DNA of 54,985 nucleotides from Hyphomicrobiales bacterium (GCA_900472925.1 UCJU01000040.1:1-54985); one strand, 5' to 3'. Shown: positions 43,245 through 52,722, numbered from the stretch's first letter. Numbers and translations: made by a program. The notes: generated by a model from the letters alone, not told the origin.

Positions 43245-44135
43245 ATGAGCGAAAACACCAAGGACCGTTCGGTTGAACTTCAAATCGGGGGCAAAACCTG
43301 CATCTTCAATATCGACGATCCCGTCCTGCCGGACTGGGTGGAAGACAACAAGCTGTCAGCCGGTGGCTATCCCTACGACAAAAAAATGAAGCGCGAGGAG
43401 TATGACGAAACGCTGGAAGCGCTCCAGATCGAGCTGGTGAAGGTACAGAACTGGTTGCAGACCACCGGCCAGCGCGTGATGTCGGTGTTCGAAGGACGAG
43501 ATGCCGCCGGGAAAGGCGGTGTTATCTCGGTCATCAAGGAATATCTCAACCCCCGTACCGCGCGCGTGGTTGCGCTGACCAAGCCAACCGAAACCGAACG
43601 TGGGCAATGGTATTTCCAGCGCTACATCGCCCATTTTCCGACAGCTGGTGAATTCGTGATGTTCGATCGGTCCTGGTATAACCGGGCGGGCGTCGAACCC
43701 ATCATGGGCTTCTGCACGCCGGAGGAGCACAAGCGGTTCCTCAAGGAAACGCCGCGTCTTGAAAAGATGGTGGTCCACGAAGGCACCTATCTCTTCAAGT
43801 TCTGGCTGGATACTGGCCGCGAGACCCAGCTTGACCGTTTTCACGACCGGCGTCACAGCCCGCTGAAATCATGGAAACTGTCCGACATGGACATCGCAGC
43901 GCTGACCAAGTGGGACGATTACACGGCCATGCGTGACCTGATGCTGGAAAAGACTCACAATGACGAAGCGCCGTGGACCGTCATCCGCGCCAATGATAAG
44001 CGCCGTGCCCGCATCAACCTGATCAAACACATTCTGACGTCGCTGGATTACGACGGCAAGGACAAGAAAGTGATCGGCGACATCGACGACAAGATTCTGT
44101 GTTCCGGGCCGGAGTTCCTGAAGTCAAACACCTGA
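43245..44135 (+). CDS. ppk2: Polyphosphate kinase 2
   Basis: A 296-residue PPK2 of the single-domain type. Walker A is [11 protein letters not shown] (about 82-92); the lid/Walker B region shows [16 protein letters not shown] (about 140); [11 protein letters not shown] is also conserved. PPK2 enzymes phosphorylate nucleoside di- or monophosphates using polyphosphate. The ATG at 43245 is 5 nt from GGGAG, better than 43242 (2 nt). Placement directly divergent from phoR ties polyphosphate metabolism to the Pho system here; the nucleotide preference is unknown. Confidence 0.92.
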   Translation: MSENTKDRSVELQIGGKTCIFNIDDPVLPDWVEDNKLSAGGYPYDKKMKREEYDETLEALQIELVKVQNWLQTTGQRVMSVFEGRDAAGKGGVISVIKEYLNPRTARVVALTKPTETERGQWYFQRYIAHFPTAGEFVMFDRSWYNRAGVEPIMGFCTPEEHKRFLKETPRLEKMVVHEGTYLFKFWLDTGRETQLDRFHDRRHSPLKSWKLSDMDIAALTKWDDYTAMRDLMLEKTHNDEAPWTVIRANDKRRARINLIKHILTSLDYDGKDKKVIGDIDDKILCSGPEFLKSNT

Positions 44136-44219
44136 CGGCTTGGCTTTTGCTGACGCTCACGCCGTTTTTCCCTCAGTCCTGTGACGAACACGGAAATGAG
44201 GGAGAAATGGCAGATCGCA

Positions 44220-45389
44220 TCATTCGCCCGGCAGAATCCTGACAGAATAAAGATTGACCGGGCGTCCATTGCCATCGATATCGCTGTTGATGACGATGCG
44301 ACCCGGACTGTTGGGAGCCAGTGTCCGGTCAAATGTTACATTGATCAGCATGTCCGCGCGCTCAGGCGTTGCCGTAAAACGGTGACGGGCGCAATCGCCC
44401 AGACTGCCGAAATCGCAACTGATGGACAGTTGCGTCTGCCGGTCGCTGGAGGATTGCAGCGTGATGGATATGGTCGAAGATTTACCGGCCATTTCGCGCA
44501 AGACTTCCGTCGGCACCGTAATGCTGACGTCGCCGTCAGCCTCTGCCACGCGGGACGTCAGCCGCACTGCTTTTCCGGCCGCTGTGGAAATGCCCTCGAT
44601 GGCGGCGAGCGAGCCTGCCTGAAGACCCGCATTGCCTCGGTCGGCATTGAAAATTTCGTTCCACGCGTCAGAAAATCCACGGCCGGCTTCAAGGCTCGGT
44701 TCGGGCTTGGCTTCCGCGCCGGTAAAATCCTCCGACTGCACTTCGGGCGGGGGGTTCGGCACGCTGGTATCGCGCTCCGCCGGGCTTAGGAGCAGACCGG
44801 ATGTATAGACCCACCACCCAACGAAACCAACGAAGGCCAGCAATGTGAAGTAAATGAACAGTCGTGCGACCAGCCGCTTTTTACGGCGCGCTTTTGCGGC
44901 GCGCTGCGGGGTAAAGGCCAACGACCCCATATCCGCATCCGATGCAGATCTAGCATCTGGCGCAACGACGCCGCGCTCGGCACGGAAATCGCCGATATGG
45001 CTATCCACCGGATTAGCAGTAGGAGTATCCACCCTCACCGGTGCATCGACCGGAAGGTCGTGATCTTCCTCTTCCCACTGCGCTGGCGAAACAGATGGCG
45101 TAACCGGACGAACGGATGGCGCAGCAGCAGGCGCTCTGGCTGCTTCACGCCGAACGTGATCTTCCACGACATTGAGCAGGCGGTTGCGCTCTTCGCTTTC
45201 GATAGCATGAACAAGCGTTTCAAGCCGCTGGCGTTGCTGCGCCACAATCTCGGGGTCTTCTATGCCTTGCTTGCGCAAACCCGCTTCCAGCGCCTGCCGC
45301 GATGACTGGTAGATCCGCGCGCGCACTTCGGCGCTTGATCTATCCGATTTTTCGAGGGCATTCCTGATTGCCGTTTCCAGTCCGCTCAC
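44220..45389 (-). CDS. Rhizobial hypothetical protein with a single membrane anchor
   Basis: A 389-residue protein. The N-terminal cytoplasmic part (about 1-155) starts with a helical segment (TAIRNALEKSDRSSAEVRARIYQSSRQALEAGL) and an acidic low-complexity linker. A basic stretch (KARRKKR) and one transmembrane helix (about 173-198) follow, then a periplasmic domain of about 190 residues with beta-like pattern and two Cys (SCDFGSLGDC). The GTG at 45389 has AAGGA upstream. No enzyme motif is seen; a role as an envelope sensor or scaffold is only a guess. Confidence 0.75.
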   Translation of the reverse strand: MSGLETAIRNALEKSDRSSAEVRARIYQSSRQALEAGLRKQGIEDPEIVAQQRQRLETLVHAIESEERNRLLNVVEDHVRREAARAPAAAPSVRPVTPSVSPAQWEEEDHDLPVDAPVRVDTPTANPVDSHIGDFRAERGVVAPDARSASDADMGSLAFTPQRAAKARRKKRLVARLFIYFTLLAFVGFVGWWVYTSGLLLSPAERDTSVPNPPPEVQSEDFTGAEAKPEPSLEAGRGFSDAWNEIFNADRGNAGLQAGSLAAIEGISTAAGKAVRLTSRVAEADGDVSITVPTEVLREMAGKSSTISITLQSSSDRQTQLSISCDFGSLGDCARHRFTATPERADMLINVTFDRTLAPNSPGRIVINSDIDGNGRPVNLYSVRILPGE

Positions 45390-45663
45390 GACCCGTCCTT
45401 ATCTTGCCATGCAAAAGGCGTCTGCGGCATTGCGCCATGTTGTTTACGATTCGGTAACGACTAGCTTGCCCAATCGCAAGCGATGTCTTTCAAAAACAGC
45501 CGAATGGCTTGGGGAAAAACATTCGAAACCAGTCGCAATCCGGGCCTTTTTCTGTTTCCAGCCTCACATCCGATCATCGAGGCTATGGAAACGACGGGAT
45601 GACCTTGCGTTAGTCCTGACGCTCTTTTTCGCTTTTCAGACGGCGTCGCCTTCGCTACATCTT

Positions 45664-45681
45664 ACGTGCGCGTAAACGTCA
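45664..45681. promoter_or_regulatory. Operator-like word shared with the acyl-CoA dehydrogenase promoter
   Basis: ACGTGCGCGTAAACGTCA is identical, on the same plus strand, to 3139-3156. Here it sits just before the ribosome binding site of the nitronate monooxygenase gene. The surrounding 45390-45696 has no gene, only a loose hairpin (GTTTCCA...TGGAAAC, 45555-45594). Confidence 0.6.
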
Positions 45682-45696
45682 CTCATGGGAGGAAAC

Positions 45697-46653
45697 ATGC
45701 TGCCGTCCGTACTTAGGGATCATCTTCGACTGCCGGTGATTGCATCGCCTCTGTTCATCATCTCGCATCCGGAATTGACGCTGGCGCAGTGCAAGGCGGG
45801 CGTCGTCGGCGCATTTCCGGCGCTGAACGCGCGGCCGGAAAGCCAATTGGACGAGTGGCTTGCAATGATCACAGAGAATCTGGCCAACCATAATGCCGCA
45901 AACCCTGAAAGCCCCGCCGCACCTTTTGCGGTCAACCAGATCGTCCATACGTCCAACAAGCGGCTGGAACATGATCTCGGCTTGTGTGTCAAATACAAGG
46001 TTCCGATCGTCATCTCCTCGCTCGGTGCCGTTCCGGAAGTCAACGCCGCCATCCACTCCTATGGCGGCATCGTCCTGCATGATGTCATCAACAATCGCCA
46101 CGCCGGCTCCGCCATTCGCAAGGGTGCAGACGGGCTGATCGCGGTGGCGACAGGTGCGGGCGGGCATGCGGGCACGCTTTCGCCCTTCGCGCTGGTTCAG
46201 GAAATCCGCGAATGGTTCGACGGGCCTCTGCTTCTGGCAGGCGCTATCGCCAATGGCGGTGCAATTCTTGCAGCCCAAGCCATGGGCGCCGACATGGCCT
46301 ATATCGGGTCCCCCTTCATCGCCACCACAGAAGCGCGTGCAAGCGATGCCTACAAGCAGGCCATCGTGGAGGCCCAAGCCAGCGATATCGTCTATTCCAA
46401 CTATTTCACCGGCATCCACGGCAACTACATGAAAGCCTCGATCATTGCGGCCAGCATGGACCCTGACAACCTGCCCGTTGCCGATCCTTCGAAAATGGAT
46501 TTCGGTGCGGCCACCAGTGGCGCAAAGGCCTGGAAGGACATATGGGGCGCCGGTCAGGGCGTGGGCGCTGTGAAAGCCGTAGAACCCGTCTCTTCTCTGG
46601 TTGATCGCCTTGCGTCCGAATACGCCGCAGCCAAAGTCCGGCTTTCCAGTTGA
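45697..46653 (+). CDS. Nitronate monooxygenase (2-nitropropane dioxygenase family)
   Basis: A 318-residue FMN-dependent TIM-barrel enzyme. Family signatures: LPVIASPLFIISHPELTLAQCKAGVVGAFPALNARP at the start, AVNQIVH, HDVINNRHA, the FMN-phosphate region ATGAGGHAGTLSPFALVQEI with the catalytic His, and GAIANGGAILAAQAMGADMAYIGSPF. It oxidises alkyl nitronates; many members in rhizobia act in acyl or amino-acid side metabolism. GGGAGG lies 5 nt before the ATG at 45697, deciding against 45685. The shared operator suggests co-regulation with fatty-acid genes. Confidence 0.9.
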   Translation: MLPSVLRDHLRLPVIASPLFIISHPELTLAQCKAGVVGAFPALNARPESQLDEWLAMITENLANHNAANPESPAAPFAVNQIVHTSNKRLEHDLGLCVKYKVPIVISSLGAVPEVNAAIHSYGGIVLHDVINNRHAGSAIRKGADGLIAVATGAGGHAGTLSPFALVQEIREWFDGPLLLAGAIANGGAILAAQAMGADMAYIGSPFIATTEARASDAYKQAIVEAQASDIVYSNYFTGIHGNYMKASIIAASMDPDNLPVADPSKMDFGAATSGAKAWKDIWGAGQGVGAVKAVEPVSSLVDRLASEYAAAKVRLSS

Positions 46654-46698
46654 TGGGCAAGGGCGGGCAATGACGACCATGGATTTTTAGGCGACATC

Positions 46699-46717
46699 GA
46701 TTTCAAGACTTGAAATC
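46699..46717. promoter_or_regulatory. Perfect 19-bp palindrome upstream of tRNA-Thr
   Basis: GATTTCAAGACTTGAAATC is symmetric around its central A. It lies between the nitronate monooxygenase stop and the tRNA, so it could terminate the former or regulate the latter. Confidence 0.45.
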
Positions 46718-46782
46718 CCGCCGCAATGCCTGTATCAGCCCGCCATATTATACAGCGCCGAAGCTTTTCCGGTGCTTGGCAA

Positions 46783-46858
46783 GCCGCTTTAGCTCAGGTG
46801 GTAGAGCACATCATTCGTAATGATGGGGTCGCAGGTTCGAGTCCTGCAAGCGGCACCA
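46783..46858 (+). tRNA. tRNA-Thr(CGT)
   Basis: A complete cloverleaf: acceptor GCCGCTT/AAGCGGC, D-arm GCTC/GAGC, anticodon stem CATCA/TGATG with loop TTCGTAA (anticodon CGT), T-arm GCAGG/CCTGC with TTCGAGT, discriminator A and an encoded CCA. All stems are fully paired, in contrast to the tRNA-Gly of this window. Confidence 0.96.
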
Positions 46859-46886
46859 GTCTTTTCATAAAATTGATGGCGGCACT

Positions 46887-48740
46887 ATGTTTGGTTTCCT
46901 CAAGACGCTTTTTGAAAAGAAGAACCCCAAGGCACAACCGAGGGATGAGAAAGAGACTGAGAGCCTCATTCAGGCATATGACGAATTTGGCCGTCAGATT
47001 TTTATGTCCCGCAGTCAATGGCGCGACTCCGTCTTGCCAGGAAATCTTAAATCTCAATGGGACGATCCAGACGCACTTTATCAAACCATCATTGCAGCCA
47101 TCAACGATGGATTCGAAGCAGATATCTTCGAAGCAACAAGGCGCCTCTTTGAAATAGACCCAGAAAGAGAAAGAGCCGCAACGATTTGGGGCATCGTCCT
47201 GATGCGAGCGGGCCGACTGGATGAGGCCGAGCAGGTCTTTTTAGACTTCACCGACGAATTTGGAGAACAGGGCATCATTCTGACCAACCTCGCCAAAGTT
47301 CATTTTGAACGAAAAGATATGGCCAAGGCGCAGGAGACCCTTTGGCACGCACTGGAACTGGATCCGAACCAAGACAATGGAATGGGCTGGTATGTCCAGA
47401 TGCAGCTGGAACAAGGTGGGCAAGAGGCATATTTGAGTGCTCTTGAGCGTATCGCTGCAATTCCGACCAGCTGGCGCGCGCCTTTATGGCTGGCAAGAGA
47501 GGCGATCAGCACCGGCGATCTGGACGGTGCGCTGCAATTGTACAACCGGAGTTTGGAGAGGACTGGCAGGCCGGTTCCCGCGGACGCACTGATGCAGATC
47601 AGCGCTGACCTCGGTCGCGCGGGCGAACTCAAGATGATTTCCGAGATTGTCGAGCCATACTATGATGCCAGTTATCACGGTTTGCAGGTTGGCAATAACC
47701 TCATCAAGGCGCATTTCGATTCCGGTGAATTTGCGCATGCCAGCCAACTCGTTGAGCAGCTCTACGCGTTAAAACGTCCCGACTGGCAGGACACGCTGAG
47801 TTATTGGGATACGGAAATCGCCAAAGCCAAATTGGCAGTGCCAACGCTGGACGCATTGAGCGTGTCAATGTTGCAAAGCGAGGGACCTGTTTGGATCAAA
47901 CGTAACTCTGGATCAGAAGAGATTTTGCCAAAAACCAAGGCAAGCGGACCTAAAATCTGCTTTCTCGGAAGCTCTGTTACGGACGCGAATGCCAAAAATG
48001 AAGTCGAGGCCCAACTGGCTGACACACGGGGGCGCCTTGCACGGGCGGTTCCGCTGTTTCTGGCGGAGCAGCTTCATTTCAAAACCGACGCCGTTGCCCA
48101 GACTCTTGTTCCGTGGATTGAACAGGGAGGGTTTGCTTTGGTCGGTTATGAGTGGGGAGACGAAAACGCTGCTCAGTATGCTTCGACCAGTGAGTATGTC
48201 ATCACCACCCATCTGATCTGTGGTGATAAAACTTGGGACATTGAAGCGCGGATCGTTCGTGTAGCCGATCACACATGCCTTGGAACGTTCAAGGTGTCGT
48301 TTGATGTTGCCAAGCCTGAGTTGGCCATACAGGCCTTAACGAATGACATTTTTTCGCTGCTCGAAGACCAAGTCGGCTTGAAGAGGTGTGATTCGCCCAT
48401 ATTCTACGACGTTCCAGCTGGCGCATTATTTCCGTATTATCTCTTGCGGCTGGAGCAACTGTTGGCGGTGAGGTGTGGAAATAAAGAGGGCGTCCGAGCG
48501 GATTTCCTGAACGGCTCCCGTAATATCGTGGATGGCAATATCGAATTATGCATGAGAAACCCGCAGAACGTGACTACCCGAATTCTTCTGGCGGAGACGC
48601 TACTGTCGATGAAAGCAGTTCAGCCTGAAATCCTTGAAGAGTTTCAGGATAAAATCGGAGCGCTACAAGCCCGACATCCACTCCCCTCGCCTGCGCATGG
48701 TGTTGTGCAGAGCATTTTCGATGGAGCATTCGCGGCCTGA
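46887..48740 (+). CDS. Unassigned TPR-containing protein behind tRNA-Thr
   Basis: A 617-residue soluble protein. An acidic N-terminal helix region (about 15-60) is followed by TPR-like repeats (about 70-330; ERAATIWGIVLMRAGRLDEAEQVF, NLAKVHFERKDMAKAQETLWHALELDP, GDLDGALQLYNRSLERTG). The C-terminal half (about 350-617) includes a hydrophobic strand-turn KICFLGSSV and a beta-rich stretch (YVITTHLICGDKTWDIEARIVRV). I recognise no enzyme motif. It starts only 28 bp after the tRNA CCA, with a weak ribosome site (GGCGG). The codon mix is slightly AT-richer than its neighbours, suggesting acquisition at the tRNA. Confidence 0.75.
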   Translation: MFGFLKTLFEKKNPKAQPRDEKETESLIQAYDEFGRQIFMSRSQWRDSVLPGNLKSQWDDPDALYQTIIAAINDGFEADIFEATRRLFEIDPERERAATIWGIVLMRAGRLDEAEQVFLDFTDEFGEQGIILTNLAKVHFERKDMAKAQETLWHALELDPNQDNGMGWYVQMQLEQGGQEAYLSALERIAAIPTSWRAPLWLAREAISTGDLDGALQLYNRSLERTGRPVPADALMQISADLGRAGELKMISEIVEPYYDASYHGLQVGNNLIKAHFDSGEFAHASQLVEQLYALKRPDWQDTLSYWDTEIAKAKLAVPTLDALSVSMLQSEGPVWIKRNSGSEEILPKTKASGPKICFLGSSVTDANAKNEVEAQLADTRGRLARAVPLFLAEQLHFKTDAVAQTLVPWIEQGGFALVGYEWGDENAAQYASTSEYVITTHLICGDKTWDIEARIVRVADHTCLGTFKVSFDVAKPELAIQALTNDIFSLLEDQVGLKRCDSPIFYDVPAGALFPYYLLRLEQLLAVRCGNKEGVRADFLNGSRNIVDGNIELCMRNPQNVTTRILLAETLLSMKAVQPEILEEFQDKIGALQARHPLPSPAHGVVQSIFDGAFAA

Positions 48741-48760
48741 ACTCCGGGCGAACCATCTTT

Positions 48761-48925
48761 TCACTGTTGCGGCTGGACCGTCGTCCTCGGTATCAACGTC
48801 CCATCCTGGCTTTGTGGTGAAAGTTGCCTTTCGCCGTTCAGGAATGCGATGCTCAGCACAATGCCGACAAGCACGCATAGCAGCGCGACGAAAATCAGGC
48901 CTGATCTGTCTATTGGCTTCTTCAT
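48761..48925 (-). CDS. Small single-pass membrane protein
   Basis: A 54-residue protein: short basic N-terminus (MKKPIDRSG), one transmembrane helix (about 10-30) and a polar Pro/Gln-rich tail. The ATG at 48925 is chosen because the helix starts right after it and the upstream frame is not membrane-like. The ribosome site (GAGG) is only 1 nt away, so the call is tentative. It converges with the TPR gene. Confidence 0.5.
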   Translation of the reverse strand: MKKPIDRSGLIFVALLCVLVGIVLSIAFLNGERQLSPQSQDGTLIPRTTVQPQQ

Positions 48926-49067
48926 GCCTCGCCAACATAGCCGTGAATGTGAAGATGATGGGGCGAACAACACGTTTTTTTAACGACGGACATATTTGGT
49001 TATGAAAGCGTGAAAGCACGCCCATGCGTGCCTTCGTTTGTTAACGGTTTGAGCCTCTTAAGGGGTG

Positions 49068-50360
49068 TCAAATAATGCCCCCACTCCCGCCTTTGGATTC
49101 CGGGCGTTCGGCAGCCACCTTGGCGCGGTAGCCGCTGGCGCGGTAGGTGGCGATGGGGTCGATTGCTGCGTTTGATCTTCTTCGGGCTTCAGCCAGAATG
49201 GGTTCGACATCAGTGCGGTAAGCGCGTTTCAGCGTATCGGACGCCATGAGTGCATCGTTGTCCTGCTGGAAGCCATCCAGGGACATGCGGTCCACCAGAA
49301 GCGCCTGCGCATAGGCGCGGCGGATTTCGTTGGCGCTGGAGATCAGGCTTTCGATCGGGTCGGTCACATTATGCGACTGGTCGATCATATGCGCCGGATG
49401 AAAGCCCTTCACACCGCGATGTTCCGCATCCACCAACTCGTTGAAGACGAGGAAGAGGCGGTAGGGGTCGATAGCGCCCGCATCCAGATCGTCGTCGCCA
49501 TATTTGCTATCATTGAAATGGAAGCCGCCGAGCTTGCCGAACTGGATGAGGCGGGCGACGATCATCTCGATGTTGGTATTGGACGCGTGGTGGCCGAGAT
49601 CGACGAGGCAGAATGCCTTTTCGCCGAGCGTATTGGCGATGAGGTAGTTCGTGCCCCAGTCCTGCACGACCGTCGAATAGAAGGCGGGTTCATACATCTT
49701 GTGTTCGGAAAAGATGCGCCAGTCATCCGGCAGGGCCTTGTAGATGTCAGCCATGCCTTCGAGATAACGCTCGAAGCTTTTGGTGAAATTGGTTTGGCCG
49801 GGGAAGTTGGAGCCGTCGCCAATCCAGACCGTCAGCGCCTTGGAGCCGAGTGCGTTGCCGATTTCGATGCATTCAATATTGTGTTCCACCGCCTGTCGAC
49901 GTGTTGCGGCATCGTTATGGCTAAGTGAGCCATACTTGTAGGAATGCGTCTGGTCTGCGCCATCCGAAAACGTGTTGGAGTTCATGGCATCGAAGCCGAG
50001 ACCCAGCGCGCTTGCATGGGCTTTCAGGCGGCTTGGGTCCTGCTTGTCCCATGGAATATGGAGGGAGACATTTGGCGTTGCAGCGGTCAGTTGGTTGATG
50101 ACAGCGCAATCGTCCAGCTTGTCGAAGATGCCGCGTGGCTCGCCCTTGCCGGGAAAGCGAGCAAAGCGCGTGCCGCCTGTGCCAACACCCCAGGAGGGCA
50201 CGGCGACGAAGAATTCAGTGACCTGCCTGGTGATCGCCTCTATATCGATGCTGCGGCGGGACAGATGCGCGCCCAACGCCTCGTAATCTGCCTCATGGGC
50301 GTGTGCGCGTTTTTCGTTTTCGCGATCAACGATATCTGCCGCTATTTTCAGCTCGGTCAT
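49068..50360 (-). CDS. rhaI: L-rhamnose isomerase (RhaI type)
   Basis: A 430-residue xylose-isomerase-like TIM barrel of the RhaI type found in rhizobia, distinct from E. coli RhaA. It converts L-rhamnose to L-rhamnulose. Metal and substrate regions include FSEHKMYEPAFYSTVVQDWG, DLGHHASNTNIE (Asp and His) and GFHFNDSKYGDDDLDAG. GGAGG lies 5 nt before the ATG. rhaD is coded on the same strand upstream, with the small membrane protein gene on the other strand in between, so the two rha genes may have separate promoters. Confidence 0.93.
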   Translation of the reverse strand: MTELKIAADIVDRENEKRAHAHEADYEALGAHLSRRSIDIEAITRQVTEFFVAVPSWGVGTGGTRFARFPGKGEPRGIFDKLDDCAVINQLTAATPNVSLHIPWDKQDPSRLKAHASALGLGFDAMNSNTFSDGADQTHSYKYGSLSHNDAATRRQAVEHNIECIEIGNALGSKALTVWIGDGSNFPGQTNFTKSFERYLEGMADIYKALPDDWRIFSEHKMYEPAFYSTVVQDWGTNYLIANTLGEKAFCLVDLGHHASNTNIEMIVARLIQFGKLGGFHFNDSKYGDDDLDAGAIDPYRLFLVFNELVDAEHRGVKGFHPAHMIDQSHNVTDPIESLISSANEIRRAYAQALLVDRMSLDGFQQDNDALMASDTLKRAYRTDVEPILAEARRRSNAAIDPIATYRASGYRAKVAAERPESKGGSGGII

Positions 50361-50451
50361 ACTGTCCTCCCGTTCCTCGCCTCCCGCGATTGAACCAATT
50401 CCGCGCTCCCCACGTTATGTGCTTGGAAACAAACAGACGGGATATTCAATC

Positions 50452-50610
50452 GTGGACGTTATTCGCATTTTACTTGCCATTTTCCTGCCGCCAGTCGGCG
50501 TTTTTCTTCAGGTCGGTCTGGGCTTGCAGTTCTGGCTCAACATTCTCTTGACGCTGTGCGGATACATTCCCGGCATCATTCACGCCATCTGGGTTATCCT
50601 GCGCCGATAA
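50452..50610 (+). CDS. YqaE/Pmp3 family membrane protein
   Basis: A 52-residue proteolipid with two transmembrane helices, matching the YqaE/Pmp3 (UPF0057) pattern: MDVIRILLAIFLPPVGVF, GLGLQFWLNILLTLCGYIPGIIHAIWVI. Family members affect membrane potential and salt or cold tolerance. GTG at 50452 gives the usual family length; the frame opens at 50419. It lies inside the rhamnose cluster on the opposite strand, and is probably unrelated to rhamnose use. Confidence 0.85.
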   Translation: MDVIRILLAIFLPPVGVFLQVGLGLQFWLNILLTLCGYIPGIIHAIWVILRR

Positions 50611-50628
50611 GAGATCTTTCACCCGCGA

Positions 50629-52722
50629 TCAGCGGGTGAAACTTTGCGCATTGCCGGCATCCACATTGATGATGTTGCCGGTGGATTTCGCCGACGCATC
50701 CGAAGCGAGGAAGTAGATCGCTTCGGCAATGTCCTCGGGGAACACATTCAGCTTCAACATCGAACGCTTGCGGTAATGTTCTTCGAGATCATCCACCTCG
50801 ATCTTGGAAGACGCCGCGCGTTGTTCCCGCCACTCACCGTTCCAGATTTTCGAGCCGCGCAGCACCGCATCCGGGTTCACGGTGTTGACGCGAATACCGG
50901 CGTCGGCACCCTCCAGCGCGAGGCAGCGGGCCAGATGGATTTCCGCAGCCTTTGCCGTGCAATAGGCAGACGCGTTGGGCGATGAGGCAAGGCCGTTCTT
51001 GGAGGCAACGAAGACGACGTTGCCGCCGAGCTTCTGGCGGCGGAACAGGCGGAACGCCTCCCGTGAGACAAGGAAATAGCCGGTGGCGAGAATGTCGATA
51101 TTCTTGTTCCACATGGCAAGTGTCGTGTCTTCCACCGGCGCCGATGAGGCGATGCCCGCGTTGGAGACGAGGATATCGATGCCGCCAAATTCGACACTGG
51201 CTTGAGCAAAGGCAGACAAAACCGCGTCTTCCTTGGTGACGTCGAGCTTCACGCTGCGCACTGCATCCGCGCTGAAACGCTTCTCGAAATCACCCTTGGT
51301 GGCGTCGAGCGCCCCCTCATCGATATCCGCCAGCACAACGCAGGCACCTTCGCTTGCCAAGCGCTCCGCCGTGGCACGACCGATGCCACCGGCGCCGCCG
51401 GTGATGAAGGCGACCCGTCCTGCAAGGCTCTTGGGCTTGGGCATGCGCTGAAGCTTTGCTTCTTCCAGCAGCCAGTATTCGATATCGAAGGCTTCCTGCT
51501 CGGGAAGGCCCTGATATTCCGATACCGTAGAAGCGCCCCGCATGACGTTGATGGCGTTGACGTAGAACTCGCCAGCGATACGCGCTGTCGCCTTATCCTT
51601 GGCGAAGGACAGCATGCCGACGCCGGGGATGAGGAAGATGACGGGATTGGGATCACGGATTTTCGGCGAATTGTCGTGCTTGCAGGTCTCGTAGTATCTC
51701 ACGTAATCGGCGCGGTAATCTTCCAGCGCCTTGTCCAGACCGGCGAGCAGCGCGTCGACATCTGGCTTTGCTGTATCGAGATCGAGGATCAGCGGGCGGA
51801 TTTTCGTGCGCAAAAAGTGGTCGGGGCAAGAGGTGCCCAAAGCGCCCAGCGGTTTCAACTGGCTCGAGTTTACGAATTCCAGCACGGCATCCTGATCATC
51901 GAAATGACCCAGCTTGCGCTCGTCACGACCGATGCGGCCACGGATTTCTGGCATCAGGCGGGCCGCAATGGCGCGGCGTTCTTCCTGTGACAAAGTCTTG
52001 GCGACTGCGCCACCAAAAATCGTCTTGCCTTCGGTCTCACGCGCGAACCACTCGATAGCCTTGTTGATGATGGCGAGCGTCAGTTCGTAGCACTTCTTCG
52101 CGTCATTATCCCAGGTGAAGAGGCCGTGGCTTTCCAGCACGACGCCCTTGGCAGTCGGGTTGGCTTTCACGAAGGCCTCGAGATCGAGACCAAGCTGGAA
52201 GCCGGGGCGGCGCCATGGCAGCCAGCCGATGTCATCGCCAAAAATCTGGCGCGTCAGTTCCCTGGAATTCTTCGAGGCGGCAATCGCGATGATCGCATCC
52301 GGGTGCATGTGATCGACATGATCGAAGGGCACAAAACCGTGCAAGGGTGTGTCGATTGAGGCGGCACGCGGGTTGAGATTGAAGGTGCAATGGGGCAGGA
52401 AACCGACCATCCGGTCTTCGTCTTCCACGCCCTTGTAGATGCCCTTCAGCGCTTCCAGCTTGTCCATGTAAAGCGTGGCGAAGCCATCCAGCTTGATGGT
52501 GCCGACATCACCCCCGGAACCCTTGACCCACATCACACGAACCTTTTCGCCCGTCAGCGGATCGATTTCCAGTACCTTGGCCGATGTGTTGCCGCCGCCG
52601 TAATTGGTGATGCGCTTGTCCGCGCCCAGCAAGTTGGAGCGATAGAGCAGCTTGCCCGGCTCATCCAGCCTTGCAGCATAGGCATCGTCCCAGCGGCTTT
52701 CGAGAAGACGGGTCTGTCCCAT
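50629..52722 (-). CDS. rhaD: Bifunctional rhamnulose-1-phosphate aldolase / alcohol dehydrogenase
   Basis: A 697-residue fusion. The N-terminal class II aldolase domain (about 15-400) holds the zinc-ligand segments (HVDHMHPDAIIAI, ESHGLFTWD). The C-terminal short-chain dehydrogenase (about 430-695) holds the Rossmann motif TGGAGGIGRATAERLA, VSNAGIA and the YCTAKAA catalytic pair. It splits rhamnulose-1-phosphate and oxidises or reduces lactaldehyde. The ATG at 52722 has GGGAGG 8 nt upstream, better than 52728 (2 nt). Divergent from rhaR across a 201-bp region. Confidence 0.93.
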   Translation of the reverse strand: MGQTRLLESRWDDAYAARLDEPGKLLYRSNLLGADKRITNYGGGNTSAKVLEIDPLTGEKVRVMWVKGSGGDVGTIKLDGFATLYMDKLEALKGIYKGVEDEDRMVGFLPHCTFNLNPRAASIDTPLHGFVPFDHVDHMHPDAIIAIAASKNSRELTRQIFGDDIGWLPWRRPGFQLGLDLEAFVKANPTAKGVVLESHGLFTWDNDAKKCYELTLAIINKAIEWFARETEGKTIFGGAVAKTLSQEERRAIAARLMPEIRGRIGRDERKLGHFDDQDAVLEFVNSSQLKPLGALGTSCPDHFLRTKIRPLILDLDTAKPDVDALLAGLDKALEDYRADYVRYYETCKHDNSPKIRDPNPVIFLIPGVGMLSFAKDKATARIAGEFYVNAINVMRGASTVSEYQGLPEQEAFDIEYWLLEEAKLQRMPKPKSLAGRVAFITGGAGGIGRATAERLASEGACVVLADIDEGALDATKGDFEKRFSADAVRSVKLDVTKEDAVLSAFAQASVEFGGIDILVSNAGIASSAPVEDTTLAMWNKNIDILATGYFLVSREAFRLFRRQKLGGNVVFVASKNGLASSPNASAYCTAKAAEIHLARCLALEGADAGIRVNTVNPDAVLRGSKIWNGEWREQRAASSKIEVDDLEEHYRKRSMLKLNVFPEDIAEAIYFLASDASAKSTGNIINVDAGNAQSFTR

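Noticed and set aside
45409..45675. Open frame upstream of the nitronate monooxygenase gene
   Set aside because: Low-complexity product, no start signal, and it overlaps the operator-like word.
46794..47084. Small protein gene antisense to tRNA-Thr and the TPR gene start
   Set aside because: Its C-terminus is the reverse complement of the tRNA; no independent evidence.
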